Shown in pieces: positions 24,232 to 33,018 of a stretch of DNA of 64,000 nt. Within the stretch, counting starts at the first letter, position 1. Every line of letters begins with the position of its first letter. The position numbers were made by a program, and so were the translations under genes. The stretch lies in the NCBI GenBank assembly GCA_937906995.1, contig CALESB010000003.1:1-64000 (forward strand). Direction: 5' to 3'. Origin of the DNA: an uncultured Sutterella sp. Lineage in GTDB: Bacteria; Pseudomonadota; Gammaproteobacteria; Burkholderiales; Burkholderiaceae_F. Below the pieces are notes generated by a model. That model saw only the letters and a list, made by a program, of their open reading frames with translations. It was not told the origin of the DNA and did not search any database.

Positions 24232-26571
24232 TTAAGAAATAGGAATGATAGGAATAATACGCTTAGTATTTTTCTTATTACCGTCTTCTTTTTTCGCCAT
24301 AGTCTTCATCCATACCACCATGCCAGCCAGTACGCATAGGCAACAAGTAATGCATAGGCTTGCATAGAGTGGATCAGTAGCAAAGTTAGCTACTTGGTAG
24401 AAAATCGTAGCAGCACTGTAACCTAAGGCAGTAGTCCATGCGGCGGAAAATACTGTCCAACGAGTACCAACCTCTCGATAAATTGCAGCAACAGCAGCGA
24501 CACAAGGCATGTAGAGCAAAATCATCAAGAGATAAGCAAATGCAGCAGAAGTTGAGCCAAAGAGTGTTTGAATTGTGGCGATTGTTCCTAAAGAAATGCC
24601 TTGCTCTTCAGCAGCCTCTTCTTGATTGGATAAATCATCAACGTGTACGCCCATGGGGTCAGTCAGCGCACCAGCGAGTCCAGCAAGATTTTCTCCGATT
24701 GCTCCGAATGCTTCAGTTGTGACATCGACAAGAGAGAACGGTTGATCTTCATTGTCTTCGCCTGAAATGGACTCATTTGCATTTAAAGTGTCGTAAAGAG
24801 AGTTGAGTGTACCGACAACTGCTTCCTTAGCAAAAATACCTGTAAATACACCCACAGCAGCTGGCCAATTTTGTTCTTCAACTCCCATAGGTTGGAAGAC
24901 CGGAACGATAGTTTGACCAATTTTTGACAATACTGAGTTTTGTCCGTCTTCATTGCCAAAAGAGCCATCAGTACCTAAAGAATTTAAAAATGACAAGCAG
25001 GCAACAATGACAACAATGACTCGGCCAGCGCGGAACATGAAAGACTTTACTCGATCCCACGTGCGTAGCATGACACCTTTGAGCGTGGGAATGTGATACG
25101 GGGGAATTTCCATGACAAAAGCGCTAGCAGCACCAGGTAATGCGGTTCGCTTGAGTAAAAAGCCTGTGACAATGGCGGCGATGATTCCAATTACATAGAG
25201 TAAGAATACGAGGTTTTGGCCATTTGTTGGAAAGAACGCTGTTGCAAAGAGAACATACACCGGTAAACGCGCGCCACAGCTCATAAACGGAGCCATCATA
25301 ACGGTGATAATTCGATCACTTGCTCGGTCCATTGTGCGGGTGGCCATAATCGAAGGGACATTACAACCAAAACCAACAATTAACGGAACAAAAGCTTTAC
25401 CAGGAAGACCGAGATAGCGCATTAATCGGTCCATAACAAAGGCAGCACGAGCCATATAGCCGGATTCTTCTAAGATGGCTAAGAATAGGAACATAAAGAA
25501 GACAACAGGAATGAAGGTGGAAATCGTTTGTAAGCCACCACCAATACCATTAGCAAGAAAAACGGTGAGCCATTCTGGAGCATTTATTTGAGTTAATAAA
25601 TGGGCTAAACCATCAACGAAAATACCGCCTACCAATATGTCAAAGAAGTCAATGAATACGGCTCCAAAGTTCTGGGTGGAAAGAAACATCACATACATGA
25701 TGAGAAGGAAAATCGGTAAGCCTAGCCAACGATTCAATACAATTCGGTCAATACGGTCGGTAAGCGTAGCAACGGATTCATTTTCTCGACTAACGGCCTC
25801 TGACATTACTTTGCCAATAAAGGCATAGCGGGCATTGGCAATTTCAATATCAAGATTGCCATCAAAATGATGATCGGCTTGTTCAACAATCTTCTCGATT
25901 TGTTTAATTGTTTCTTCAGGGAAACGTTTGGATAAACCAGGAGCTCGTTCTAGAAATTGAGTTGCAAACCAATTACCTTGCAGGCCATGTTGGTTGAGCT
26001 TTTCAGAAATTTCTTCGATTGCTTGGGCGATTCTTTCATCAAAAGCGATAGCTTGAGAAGTTGTTTGGGGGTGTGATAAGACGTCAATTAAGCGATTTTT
26101 AAATTCTTGAAGACCTTTTTCTCGAGCAGCCACAAGACCGATCACAGGAATACCTAATTGTTTCTCAAGAGCCTCTAAATCAATTGTAATGTGATGTTGT
26201 CGTGCAATATCGAGCATGTTGACAACAACAATCATTGGAACCTTAAGTTCAATCAATTGCGTTGTGAGATAGAGATTTCGCTCTAAATTTGCGGCATCAA
26301 CGATATTAATGATTAGCTCGGTTTCTCCAGAAACCAAGTAATCTCGAGCAACAATCTCATCTTCACCCGCAACAGAGCTAGGAGTAAGTGAATAAATCCC
26401 AGGGAGGTCTACGAGATCAAAATCAATGCCACGATAAGAAAACTCACCAGTTTTTTTGTCGACTGTAACACCGGCCCAATTCCCCACACGTTGCTTAGAG
26501 CCCGTAAGAGCATTAAAAAGTGTGGTTTTTCCACAGTTTGGATTACCAATAAGACTAATAGTATGTTTCAT
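24232..26571 (-). CDS. feoB: Ferrous iron transport protein FeoB
   Basis: Inner-membrane Fe(II) transporter with a cytoplasmic G domain; 779 residues, normal for the family. G1 is GNPNCGKTTLFNALTG at residues 8-23. The switch region contains VDKKTG, and G3 is VDLPGIYSL. The helical spacer follows, and two Gate modules hold GCGARLPVYV and FVPLIVGFGCNVPSI with their conserved Cys. It is the last gene of an operon with two FeoA proteins, under an upstream Fur box. The C-terminus ends in a short charged tail (KKNTKR). A bidirectional terminator lies 18 bp beyond the stop. Confidence 0.97.
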   Translation of the reverse strand: MKHTISLIGNPNCGKTTLFNALTGSKQRVGNWAGVTVDKKTGEFSYRGIDFDLVDLPGIYSLTPSSVAGEDEIVARDYLVSGETELIINIVDAANLERNLYLTTQLIELKVPMIVVVNMLDIARQHHITIDLEALEKQLGIPVIGLVAAREKGLQEFKNRLIDVLSHPQTTSQAIAFDERIAQAIEEISEKLNQHGLQGNWFATQFLERAPGLSKRFPEETIKQIEKIVEQADHHFDGNLDIEIANARYAFIGKVMSEAVSRENESVATLTDRIDRIVLNRWLGLPIFLLIMYVMFLSTQNFGAVFIDFFDILVGGIFVDGLAHLLTQINAPEWLTVFLANGIGGGLQTISTFIPVVFFMFLFLAILEESGYMARAAFVMDRLMRYLGLPGKAFVPLIVGFGCNVPSIMATRTMDRASDRIITVMMAPFMSCGARLPVYVLFATAFFPTNGQNLVFLLYVIGIIAAIVTGFLLKRTALPGAASAFVMEIPPYHIPTLKGVMLRTWDRVKSFMFRAGRVIVVIVACLSFLNSLGTDGSFGNEDGQNSVLSKIGQTIVPVFQPMGVEEQNWPAAVGVFTGIFAKEAVVGTLNSLYDTLNANESISGEDNEDQPFSLVDVTTEAFGAIGENLAGLAGALTDPMGVHVDDLSNQEEAAEEQGISLGTIATIQTLFGSTSAAFAYLLMILLYMPCVAAVAAIYREVGTRWTVFSAAWTTALGYSAATIFYQVANFATDPLYASLCITCCLCVLAGMVVWMKTMAKKEDGNKKNTKRIIPIIPIS

Positions 26572-26599
26572 AGTAAGTATTCAAAGAGAGAGACATTGT

Positions 26600-26830
26600 T
26601 TATGCAACTGGAGACAATTCGAGCATGTCAGCTTCGTGTTTGCGAACCGAAATAAGACTACCTCTGACTCGAATTTCAATAGGGTCCCCCAATGGAGCGA
26701 TACGGATAATCTCTAACTCAGCGCCAGGGGTAGCTCCTAGCATGACTAAGCGTCGACGATACTCTGGGGAACTTTCTCGGAAGGCAACGATTTTGGCTTT
26801 GTTTCCGACTTTTAAGTCTTTTAATAACAT
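26600..26830 (-). CDS. feoA: FeoA-domain protein, second copy
   Basis: A 76-residue SH3-like FeoA protein, the small cytoplasmic partner that supports FeoB. It reads MLLKDLKVGNKAKIVAF, then RRRLVMLGATPGAELEI, DPIEIRVRGSLISVRKHEA, all typical of FeoA. ATG 26830 has AAAGGA at an 8-nt distance; longer in-frame starts upstream run into the preceding gene and lack support. It lies 28 bp before feoB. Confidence 0.93.
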   Translation of the reverse strand: MLLKDLKVGNKAKIVAFRESSPEYRRRLVMLGATPGAELEIIRIAPLGDPIEIRVRGSLISVRKHEADMLELSPVA

Positions 26831-26846
26831 AAAGGCATCCTTTGGC

Positions 26847-27074
26847 TTAAACAATGACATAAACCTTTTGAGCAAGCTCTTGGTTAAGGCCAACTCTGCC
26901 GTCACCAATGGCGAGTAATAGAGGAGTGCCAGTATTGGTTTGTAAAACCTTAACAGTTGCTCCACAACGTAATCCCAGTTGAGAAAGACGACTTTGATCT
27001 TGTTCGGTCAGTTTGATACGAACGACTGTGGCACTTTGATTTTGGGGAATTTGAGTTAAAGGTTGAAGCTGCAT
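26847..27074 (-). CDS. feoA: FeoA-domain protein, first copy
   Basis: A 75-residue FeoA-like protein: residues 20-70 read VRIKLTEQDQSRLSQLGLRCGA, then VKVLQ and a final GDGRVGLNQELAQKVYV, matching the FeoA fold but more divergent than the second copy. It is the first gene of the feo operon, 16 bp upstream of the second feoA and about 30 bp downstream of a strong Fur box. Two FeoA-domain proteins in one operon are seen in several proteobacteria; whether both bind FeoB is unknown. Confidence 0.88.
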   Translation of the reverse strand: MQLQPLTQIPQNQSATVVRIKLTEQDQSRLSQLGLRCGATVKVLQTNTGTPLLLAIGDGRVGLNQELAQKVYVIV

Positions 27075-27105
27075 TGTTTTTGAAATGAAAATAATTTTTA
27101 AGAAT

Positions 27106-27124
27106 ATTAATGAGAATCATTATC
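27106..27124 (-). promoter_or_regulatory. Fur box of the feo operon
   Basis: ATTAATGAGAATCATTATC matches the 19-bp Fur consensus GATAATGATAATCATTATC at 16 positions. It lies 32 bp upstream of the first feoA start. It predicts repression by Fe(II)-loaded Fur. Confidence 0.85.
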
Positions 27125-27261
27125 AAGTGCAATAGGAAGAAGCTATGGGAAACTCTCATTTATTAAAAAGAAAGTCAATGGAAAATAATGACTATTTATA
27201 TATAAATCATTAGGTTATAAATTTAAGTTACTTTTCTGGTCTTGTTTTTAAATTTTTTAAT

Positions 27262-27284
27262 TGATAATCGTTATCGATTATTTC
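27262..27284. promoter_or_regulatory. Possible second Fur-like site
   Basis: GATAATCGTTATCGATTAT contains the palindrome GATAA-TCG-TTATC and resembles a Fur site, though more weakly (about 11 of 19 consensus positions). It is about 190 bp upstream of the first feoA and next to a terminator. It may help control feo or be chance in an AT-rich gap. Confidence 0.3.
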
Positions 27285-27294
27285 TATTGGTAAG

Positions 27295-27322
27295 AAAAAA
27301 GCCGCATTTTGCGGCTTTTTTT
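27295..27322 (-). terminator. Terminator of the mscS-like gene, bidirectional
   Basis: GCCGCA (27301-27306) pairs with TGCGGC (27310-27315), extended by a run of A on the left and T on the right, giving a good terminator in both directions. It lies at the stop codon of the channel gene. Confidence 0.85.
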
Positions 27323-28711
27323 CTAGTTAGATGTGGTTTTAATGGTGCCTTCAGTTTCGGGTGTTTTGACTCGTAACTCACCAGTTAAACGAACATCACG
27401 TACTTGATAGGGAATTGAGATATTTTCTTCAGCAAATCGAATGAGAATTTGTCGCATGATGTTTGATTTCAAAACGGATGTGCCATTTTCAGGATCAATG
27501 ACCCAGAAGTTCACACGCAGATCAATACCATCATTGCCAAACCCTGTTACAAAGGCTGTTGGCGAGCGAGAAGGAACCAAGCGAGGTTGAGTTTTTACAA
27601 TGTCGACCATGATGGCCATGGCACGAGTAACATCGTCCTCGTAGTCAATGCTGACGTCAACAGAAGTAACCAATGAGCGGTCAGTCCGAGAATAATTCAT
27701 GATTTTTTCCGTCACAAAGCACTCGTTAGGAATAACCATTTCTTCGCCTCGAAGGTTGCGTATAACTGAGTAACGAGTGTTGATTTGTGAAATCTTCCCG
27801 CTAAAACCATTAACTTCTACAAGATCCCCAATATTGATGGAGTGATCGAACAAAATGATGAAACCAGAAATGTAGTTTGATGCGATTTTTTGTAAACCGA
27901 AGCCTAGACCAACACCGACGGCACCACCGAAGATGGACAATACGGTTAAGTCAATACCAGCAGATGATAAGGATGTAAGAATTGCCAGGGCAAAAAAGGC
28001 AATTCTTGTTAGACGCGCCAAAACAATTTTGAGGTTGTCATCAATATCTTTAGCGTTTTTTACACTGACTTCGACAACATTGCTGAGCCAATTGGCAAAA
28101 GCCAAGGCAAGCAAGATCGTGAGAAAGCCAACTAAAAGTGTCCATAAGGTGAGCTTTTCACTTCCTAACGGCAGTGAAATACTTTTCATCTCGGCAACAA
28201 TAGGAGTCAAAATGCCAAAGATTTGTAAAAAAGCCAAGCTCCAAAATCCAATATAGAAAAAATTTTTGATTTTTGGATGCATCCGTTGACCATCAAAAAG
28301 TACGGCTAGACATTCAACAATGACAACAAAGACCGCCCAAGCATAGAACGCGCGATAAGCCAGTGTGAGGGTATGAAGATTATCGCTGTTGGCCAAAATG
28401 CCAATTTCTTTGATGATATAAACGATTGTGAAAAGAAAAACACCACTAAAAACGGAGAGTAAGAGTCTACGTAATAAATCTAAGCCAAACCTTACTCCGC
28501 GGTGAGTTAGGCTATTGCCATTCCAATTGATACTAAAGATCTTGATGACTGTACCGACTCTTAGGGCCACAAACCATCCCAAAGCAATAGCGGCAACAAC
28601 ACAGCCAATTTGTATCCAAAAAGGAAGGTACATTGCGTTTGTTTGCTCTAAAACTTGTTGAATCAGATTGTTTGTATCAGAACCAAGATTTTCTGGGACA
28701 AGGGATGACAT
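27323..28711 (-). CDS. MscS-family mechanosensitive channel
   Basis: A 462-residue inner-membrane channel. Several N-terminal hydrophobic helices (about residues 30-230) precede the pore helix and the MscS core: IFGGAVGVGLGFGLQKIASN, then YISGFIILFDHSINIGDLVEV, the beta domain with RNLRGEEMVIPNE, and a C-terminal alpha/beta domain. It is longer than the 286-residue E. coli MscS because of extra N-terminal helices, as in the YbdG/YjeP-like and plant-like MscS proteins. It probably releases osmolytes on hypoosmotic shock. It is divergent from the acyl-CoA synthetase gene. Confidence 0.92.
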   Translation of the reverse strand: MSSLVPENLGSDTNNLIQQVLEQTNAMYLPFWIQIGCVVAAIALGWFVALRVGTVIKIFSINWNGNSLTHRGVRFGLDLLRRLLLSVFSGVFLFTIVYIIKEIGILANSDNLHTLTLAYRAFYAWAVFVVIVECLAVLFDGQRMHPKIKNFFYIGFWSLAFLQIFGILTPIVAEMKSISLPLGSEKLTLWTLLVGFLTILLALAFANWLSNVVEVSVKNAKDIDDNLKIVLARLTRIAFFALAILTSLSSAGIDLTVLSIFGGAVGVGLGFGLQKIASNYISGFIILFDHSINIGDLVEVNGFSGKISQINTRYSVIRNLRGEEMVIPNECFVTEKIMNYSRTDRSLVTSVDVSIDYEDDVTRAMAIMVDIVKTQPRLVPSRSPTAFVTGFGNDGIDLRVNFWVIDPENGTSVLKSNIMRQILIRFAEENISIPYQVRDVRLTGELRVKTPETEGTIKTTSN

Positions 28712-28802
28712 GATGTTTTCTTTCTACAAAGTTTTCAACATCTTTCATTGTAATGGGAGTCGTAAAAGAAGACGAAAAAAGATGTATACAAAGGTAGAAC
28801 AT

Positions 28803-28865
28803 TGATCATGAAGTTCAGCCAAAAGTAGTATCCCGAAAGTCTTCTTAAGTCTGTATGATCATGAA
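28803..28865 (+). repeat. Paired TGATCATGAA repeats upstream of the acyl-CoA synthetase
   Basis: TGATCATGAA occurs at 28803-28812 and 28856-28865, 53 bp apart (about five helical turns), each containing the palindrome TGATCA. The second overlaps a possible -10 box (TATGAT, 28854-28859). They may be operator sites in the 200-bp divergent gap between the channel gene and the synthetase. Confidence 0.3.
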
Positions 28866-28910
28866 TAGTTTTACAACTTTTGAGTTAACCGTTTTTCGAG
28901 GTTTTTTCTG

Positions 28911-31040
28911 ATGAATAATTTAGACAAAATCATGAAGCCCCGTGCGATTGCTGTGATTGGTGCATCCACTAAGGCTCACACCATCGGTTCAGATATTATG
29001 AAGCGACTCCAAGAATATGGCTTTAAGGGTGCGATCTATCCGGTCAATCCTAAAGGCGGAGTCATCGAGGGAATTCAAGCCTACCCTTCAGTTCTGGATA
29101 TCCCAGGAGAGGTAGACTTGGCGATTATCGTTGTCAATGCAAAGTTTGTCTTATCAACCATTGATCAATGTCATAAAAAGGGGATCGGTGGCTTGTGCGT
29201 CATTTCTGCGGGCTTTAAAGAAACGGGAGCTCAAGGTTTAGAGTTAGAGCAAGCCCTATTGAGCAAGGTTCGCGAATACGGTATGCGTTGTGTTGGTCCT
29301 AACTGTTTAGGTGTTGTTAATACGCATCCAGATGTGCGAATGGATGGTTGCTTTGCAGAAAGTTTACCCCAACGTGGTGACATTGGTTTTGTGTCTCAAT
29401 CAGGTGCATTAGGCGGTGGGATTCTGAATATTTTGAAGGATCTTAATTTGGGTTTTGCCCAATTTATTTCTATTGGTAATCAAGCTGATGTTAATGCTGA
29501 AACCGCTTTGGAATATTGGGAAAACGATGAGGATGTGAAGCAAATTTTGCTTTACATGGAATCTATTCAAAATCCTGCAAACTTCCGTCAATTAGCAAGT
29601 CGTATTTCCAAGAAAAAGCCAGTTTTAGCATTAAAGGCTGGTCGCTCTGCAGCGGGTGCCTCGGCAGCCTCTTCCCATACGGGCTCTTTGGCCGGTGCTG
29701 ATAAAGCGGCCAATGCATTGCTTAAGCAATCTGGTGTGATCCGTGAATATTCTTTGGAAAATTTATTTGCTACCGCAAAGGTATTTTCAAACTGTCCGAT
29801 TCCTAAAGGGGACCGTGTTGCTATTGTGACTAATTCTGGCGGTCCTGGCATCATGGCTACGGATGCTGTTTGTGAATATGGGATGCAAATGGCGCAGTTA
29901 AGCGAGAAAACCAAAGAAACGCTACGTGGTTTCCTACCTGCAGCAGCATCTGTAAAAAATCCTGTTGACATGATTGCTTCAGCGCCGATCGATCATTACA
30001 AAAAGACGCTTGAAACCGTGATTGCAGACGACAATGTCGACATGGTTGTAGTCATTTATTTGCCGTTCTTGGGCTTAAAGGATATCGATGTTGCAAAGGC
30101 TGTGATGGAAATTAAGGCAGCCCATCCGCAAAAGCCGATTGTTGGTGTTTTCATGACAACAAGTAGCTTCTTTGCGCAGCTCTCTGATATGTCGGTGAAT
30201 GTTCCGTTCTTTATGTATGCAGAACAAGCTGTTGATGGATTAAATCGTTTGAATCAGCAACGCCTTTGGATGCAAAAGCCAGAAGGCATTACTCCTTGTT
30301 ATGAAGTGGATCATACAACCACTCGAGCTGTTATGAAGGCAGCATTGGCAGAGGGGCGCGATCAGCTGACAACTCGTGAAAGTATGGATGTTCTCCAAGC
30401 TTACGGGGTTCGTATTTGTCAATCTGGATTTGCTCGAGATGTTGAAGAGGCTGTGGCCTTAGCCAATAAGATGGGCTATCCAGTTGTCATGAAAATGACC
30501 AGTAAGACAACATCCCACAAGACTGATGTGGGGGGTGTTAGAGTCAATATTCAAAACGAAGCCGCTTTGCGCGCTGAGTATGCCGATTTGATTAAAAAGT
30601 TACGCGAACGCGATCTACTAGAAGGTCTTGAGGGTGTGATCATTCAAGAAATGGTCAAGGGCAATCGTGAAATGGTTTGTGGTATTGCAACAGATCCTCA
30701 GTTCGGTCCGATGATGATGTTTGGTTTGGGGGGCGTCTTTATTGAAGTGATGAAAGATGTGTCCTTCCGCATGGCACCACTAACGGATATCGATGCTATG
30801 GAAATGATTACTGGAGTGAAAGCTTATGACCTTTTACAAGGGGCTCGTGGCACAACACCAGCTCAGTTGCCTCAGTTGCAAGAATGTCTTTTACGATTAT
30901 CTCAATTAGTAGGAGATTATCCGTTTATTGAAGAACTCGATATTAATCCATTGATTATCAGTGAGAAAAATGGAGAAGGCATTGCTGTTGATGGACGTAT
31001 CAAATTGAACGCTCAAAAGGCAAAATTAATTCTTCAATAG
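28911..31040 (+). CDS. ADP-forming acyl-CoA (acetyl-CoA) synthetase, fused alpha-beta
   Basis: A 709-residue NDP-forming acyl-CoA synthetase: CoA-binding Rossmann domain (AVIGASTKAHTIGSDIM), succinyl-CoA-synthetase-like domains with the phospho-His in SSHTGSLAGADK, and a C-terminal ATP-grasp domain (PVVMKMTSKTTSHKTDVGGV ... GREMVCG-like NREMVCGIATDPQFGP). It interconverts acyl-CoA + ADP + Pi with the acid + CoA + ATP, so it could conserve energy from acetyl-CoA during fermentation. There is no GNAT acetyltransferase domain at either end, which separates it from Pat-type protein acetyltransferases. The natural acyl group is not evident. It has its own terminator and stands alone. Confidence 0.9.
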   Translation: MNNLDKIMKPRAIAVIGASTKAHTIGSDIMKRLQEYGFKGAIYPVNPKGGVIEGIQAYPSVLDIPGEVDLAIIVVNAKFVLSTIDQCHKKGIGGLCVISAGFKETGAQGLELEQALLSKVREYGMRCVGPNCLGVVNTHPDVRMDGCFAESLPQRGDIGFVSQSGALGGGILNILKDLNLGFAQFISIGNQADVNAETALEYWENDEDVKQILLYMESIQNPANFRQLASRISKKKPVLALKAGRSAAGASAASSHTGSLAGADKAANALLKQSGVIREYSLENLFATAKVFSNCPIPKGDRVAIVTNSGGPGIMATDAVCEYGMQMAQLSEKTKETLRGFLPAAASVKNPVDMIASAPIDHYKKTLETVIADDNVDMVVVIYLPFLGLKDIDVAKAVMEIKAAHPQKPIVGVFMTTSSFFAQLSDMSVNVPFFMYAEQAVDGLNRLNQQRLWMQKPEGITPCYEVDHTTTRAVMKAALAEGRDQLTTRESMDVLQAYGVRICQSGFARDVEEAVALANKMGYPVVMKMTSKTTSHKTDVGGVRVNIQNEAALRAEYADLIKKLRERDLLEGLEGVIIQEMVKGNREMVCGIATDPQFGPMMMFGLGGVFIEVMKDVSFRMAPLTDIDAMEMITGVKAYDLLQGARGTTPAQLPQLQECLLRLSQLVGDYPFIEELDINPLIISEKNGEGIAVDGRIKLNAQKAKLILQ

Positions 31041-31056
31041 AAGCAATATCAAAGAG

Positions 31057-31092
31057 AAAAGAGGCTGGTACTCACATCAGCCTCTTTTTTTT
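31057..31092 (+). terminator. Terminator of the acyl-CoA synthetase gene
   Basis: AAAAGAGGCTG (31057-31067) pairs with CAGCCTCTTTT (31078-31088), followed by more T. It separates this gene from the dcw promoter 60 bp on. Confidence 0.9.
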
Positions 31093-31154
31093 GCTAAAAA
31101 AATAAGCAACAAAATAAGGTTACATAAAAAAGTTTGTATTTTTCGTAAGTTAGC

Positions 31155-31183
31155 TTGACTAACAACAACTTGCGATATACATT
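31155..31183 (+). promoter_or_regulatory. Sigma70 promoter of the dcw cluster
   Basis: TTGACT (31155-31160) and TACATT (31178-31183) are 17 bp apart. Transcription would start near 31190, just before the MraZ boxes, so MraZ would bind at or just after the start site. Confidence 0.65.
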
Positions 31184-31197
31184 TTGATGTAGGAAAG

Positions 31198-31232
31198 TGG
31201 GAAAAAGTGGGAGTTTGTGCCTCAGAGTGGTT
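31198..31232 (+). promoter_or_regulatory. MraZ-binding repeats
   Basis: TGGGA at 31198 and 31208, followed by weaker matches TGCCT at 31218 and TGGTT at 31228, are spaced exactly 10 bp. Proteobacterial MraZ binds three or so TGGGA repeats with 5-nt spacers upstream of its own gene. Here they lie between the likely start site and ATG 31282. Confidence 0.75.
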
Positions 31233-31281
31233 CTTACTCCCTTTTTTGACAATAAACGAGGCAATTTTTTGGGCAGTCTCC

Positions 31282-31710
31282 ATGTTTCAAGGGACCTCGC
31301 TACTGGTATTGGATTCAAAAGGGCGTCTCTCGTTGCCGAGTCGGCATCGCGGGAGCTTTTTGTTGTCTAAAGGATCAGAAGTGACCTTGACTCGTCATCC
31401 TGATGGCTGTGTTTTGCTTTATCCGCAAAAACAGTGGGAAGAGCTTAGTGAGAAATTAATGCAATTGCCTTACGCATTGAGAGCCTTTCAACGCATGCTA
31501 TTAGGTAGTGCGGTAACGGTAAAAATCGATGCGAGCGCTCGTTTATTAGTCCCGAGTGAATTACGTACCTTGTGTGGCTTGAGCCGCGAAGTAACTTTCA
31601 TCGGCGTTGGTAATCATTTTGAACTCTGGGATCAGGTTCGCTATTCAGAATATATGAACCGAGAAATGGCTAAAGGCCTGCCTCAAGAGTTGGAATCTTT
31701 CACGCTGTAG
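31282..31710 (+). CDS. mraZ: Transcriptional regulator MraZ
   Basis: First gene of the dcw cluster; a DNA-binding autorepressor made of two AbrB-like halves. The 142-residue product starts MFQGTSLLVLDSKGRLSLPS and carries the second half SAVTVKIDASARLLVPSELR, each with the conserved D-x-[KA]-x-R pattern that contacts DNA. ATG 31282 gives the family start; the frame extends upstream to 31207 across the MraZ boxes without homology. The ribosome-binding site is weak. It is followed 7 bp later by rsmH. Confidence 0.95.
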   Translation: MFQGTSLLVLDSKGRLSLPSRHRGSFLLSKGSEVTLTRHPDGCVLLYPQKQWEELSEKLMQLPYALRAFQRMLLGSAVTVKIDASARLLVPSELRTLCGLSREVTFIGVGNHFELWDQVRYSEYMNREMAKGLPQELESFTL

Positions 31711-31717
31711 GGAGAGG

Positions 31718-32668
31718 ATGGAAGTGAGTAAACCCTTTGTTCATTTATCAGTGATGAAAGAGGTAGCACCAAAAGAGTTGGTGCACCATGTTGATGGTAT
31801 TTATGTGGACGCTACCTTTGGGCGTGGTGGTCATTCTCGACTGATTCTTCAGGCTCTGAGCCCGAAGGGGCGTCTTATTGCGTTCGATCGAGACCCAGAA
31901 GCGATCCAAGCAGCTGCGGGTATTCAAGATGAACGCTTCCAAATCATTCATGCTCCATTCTCACGTTTAAAAGATGAGTTGCAAGCTCTGGGTGTGACAG
32001 AGGTTGATGGCGTTTTTATGGACATTGGGGTTTCTAGTCCTCAAATTGATGATGCTACGCGTGGTTTTTCATTCCGTATGGATGGCCCGTTAGATATGCG
32101 TATGGATACTACGACGGGTATGACTGCGGCTCAATGGTTAGCAGTAGCTCAAGAGCGAGAAATCGCAAGTGTGATTGCTGACTTAGGGGAAGAACGCTTT
32201 GCAAAAAAAATTGCTCGTGCAATCTGTCAGACACGCACGGAAACACCGTTAGAGACAACTCAACAATTAGCAAAATTAGTAGCTAGTGTTGTGCCTGCTA
32301 ACAAAAAAGACCCGACTCAAAATCCTGCAACTCGTACTTTTCAAGCGATTCGAATTCACATTAATAGCGAGTTGGATGAGTTAACACAAGCGCTTAATGG
32401 GGCGATGGATGTGGTAAAGGATGGTGGGCGTATTGCAGTTATTACCTTCCACTCTTTAGAGGACCGGATTGTTAAAAGGTTTTTTGATAGAGCTGCTCAT
32501 CCAGAGCGAGCAATAGACCCTCGTCTGCCCTTGCTTCCAGATCAATTACCACAGCCGCTATTAAAAGATGTGCATCGCATTTTGCCCACTAAAGAAGAGT
32601 GTGCTGAAAATCCACGTGCTCGAAGTTCTATTTTAAGAGTGGCGACACGCTCTCGAGGAGGACAATGA
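31718..32668 (+). CDS. rsmH: 16S rRNA (cytosine-1402 N4) methyltransferase
   Basis: SAM-dependent methyltransferase that modifies C1402 in the ribosomal P site. The 316-residue protein has HLSVMKEVAP, the SAM-binding YVDATFGRGGHSRLIL, the FMDIGVSSPQIDD motif, TRTFQAIRIHINSEL and FHSLEDRIVKRFF. All are RsmH signatures. The start may be ATG 31718 or GTG 31724; GGAGAGG is better spaced for the GTG. The stop overlaps the ftsL start (ATGA). Confidence 0.96.
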   Translation: MEVSKPFVHLSVMKEVAPKELVHHVDGIYVDATFGRGGHSRLILQALSPKGRLIAFDRDPEAIQAAAGIQDERFQIIHAPFSRLKDELQALGVTEVDGVFMDIGVSSPQIDDATRGFSFRMDGPLDMRMDTTTGMTAAQWLAVAQEREIASVIADLGEERFAKKIARAICQTRTETPLETTQQLAKLVASVVPANKKDPTQNPATRTFQAIRIHINSELDELTQALNGAMDVVKDGGRIAVITFHSLEDRIVKRFFDRAAHPERAIDPRLPLLPDQLPQPLLKDVHRILPTKEECAENPRARSSILRVATRSRGGQ

Positions 32669-33018
32669 ACATGTTGAAGTATTTCAACAAAATGTTCATT
32701 AAAAAGCATTGGGTTGCCATTGCCATAGGCTGTCTCACCCTTGGATTGGTGGGTGAGGCAGTTTTGATTGTGAATGCTCAATATCGAGTTAGAGAATTAA
32801 TTATTTCGATTGAGCAAGAAATTGAGTATGGCCGTCGATTGCAAGACGAGGGTAAGGATCTTCGTATTGAGTTAGCACGTGCAACGTTGCCAGGATACAT
32901 TGCGAAGACTGCTGCAGATACTGGGTTAGAGGCTGCCCGTAACGAAAATACTGTAATTTTGCAGCCTAAGCCTGTACCACACTTTGTGACTCGTAAGCGT
33001 CAAGCAGGGGATTCATAA
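32665..33018 (+). CDS. ftsL: Cell division protein FtsL
   Basis: A 117-residue bitopic membrane protein: a short cytoplasmic N-terminus, one transmembrane helix at about residues 16-37, and a periplasmic coiled coil (RVRELIISIEQEIEYGRRLQ). It forms the FtsQLB complex that activates septal synthesis by FtsWI. Sequence similarity in this family is weak; the size, topology and position between rsmH and ftsI make the call. The last base of its stop is the first base of the ftsI ATG. Confidence 0.9.
   Translation: MNMLKYFNKMFIKKHWVAIAIGCLTLGLVGEAVLIVNAQYRVRELIISIEQEIEYGRRLQDEGKDLRIELARATLPGYIAKTAADTGLEAARNENTVILQPKPVPHFVTRKRQAGDS

Noticed and set aside
28911..31040. Protein acetyltransferase (Pat/YfiQ)
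   Set aside because: The domain set is similar, but 709 residues end at the ATP-grasp domain with no GNAT domain, and the phospho-His motif is intact, favouring an active ADP-forming synthetase.
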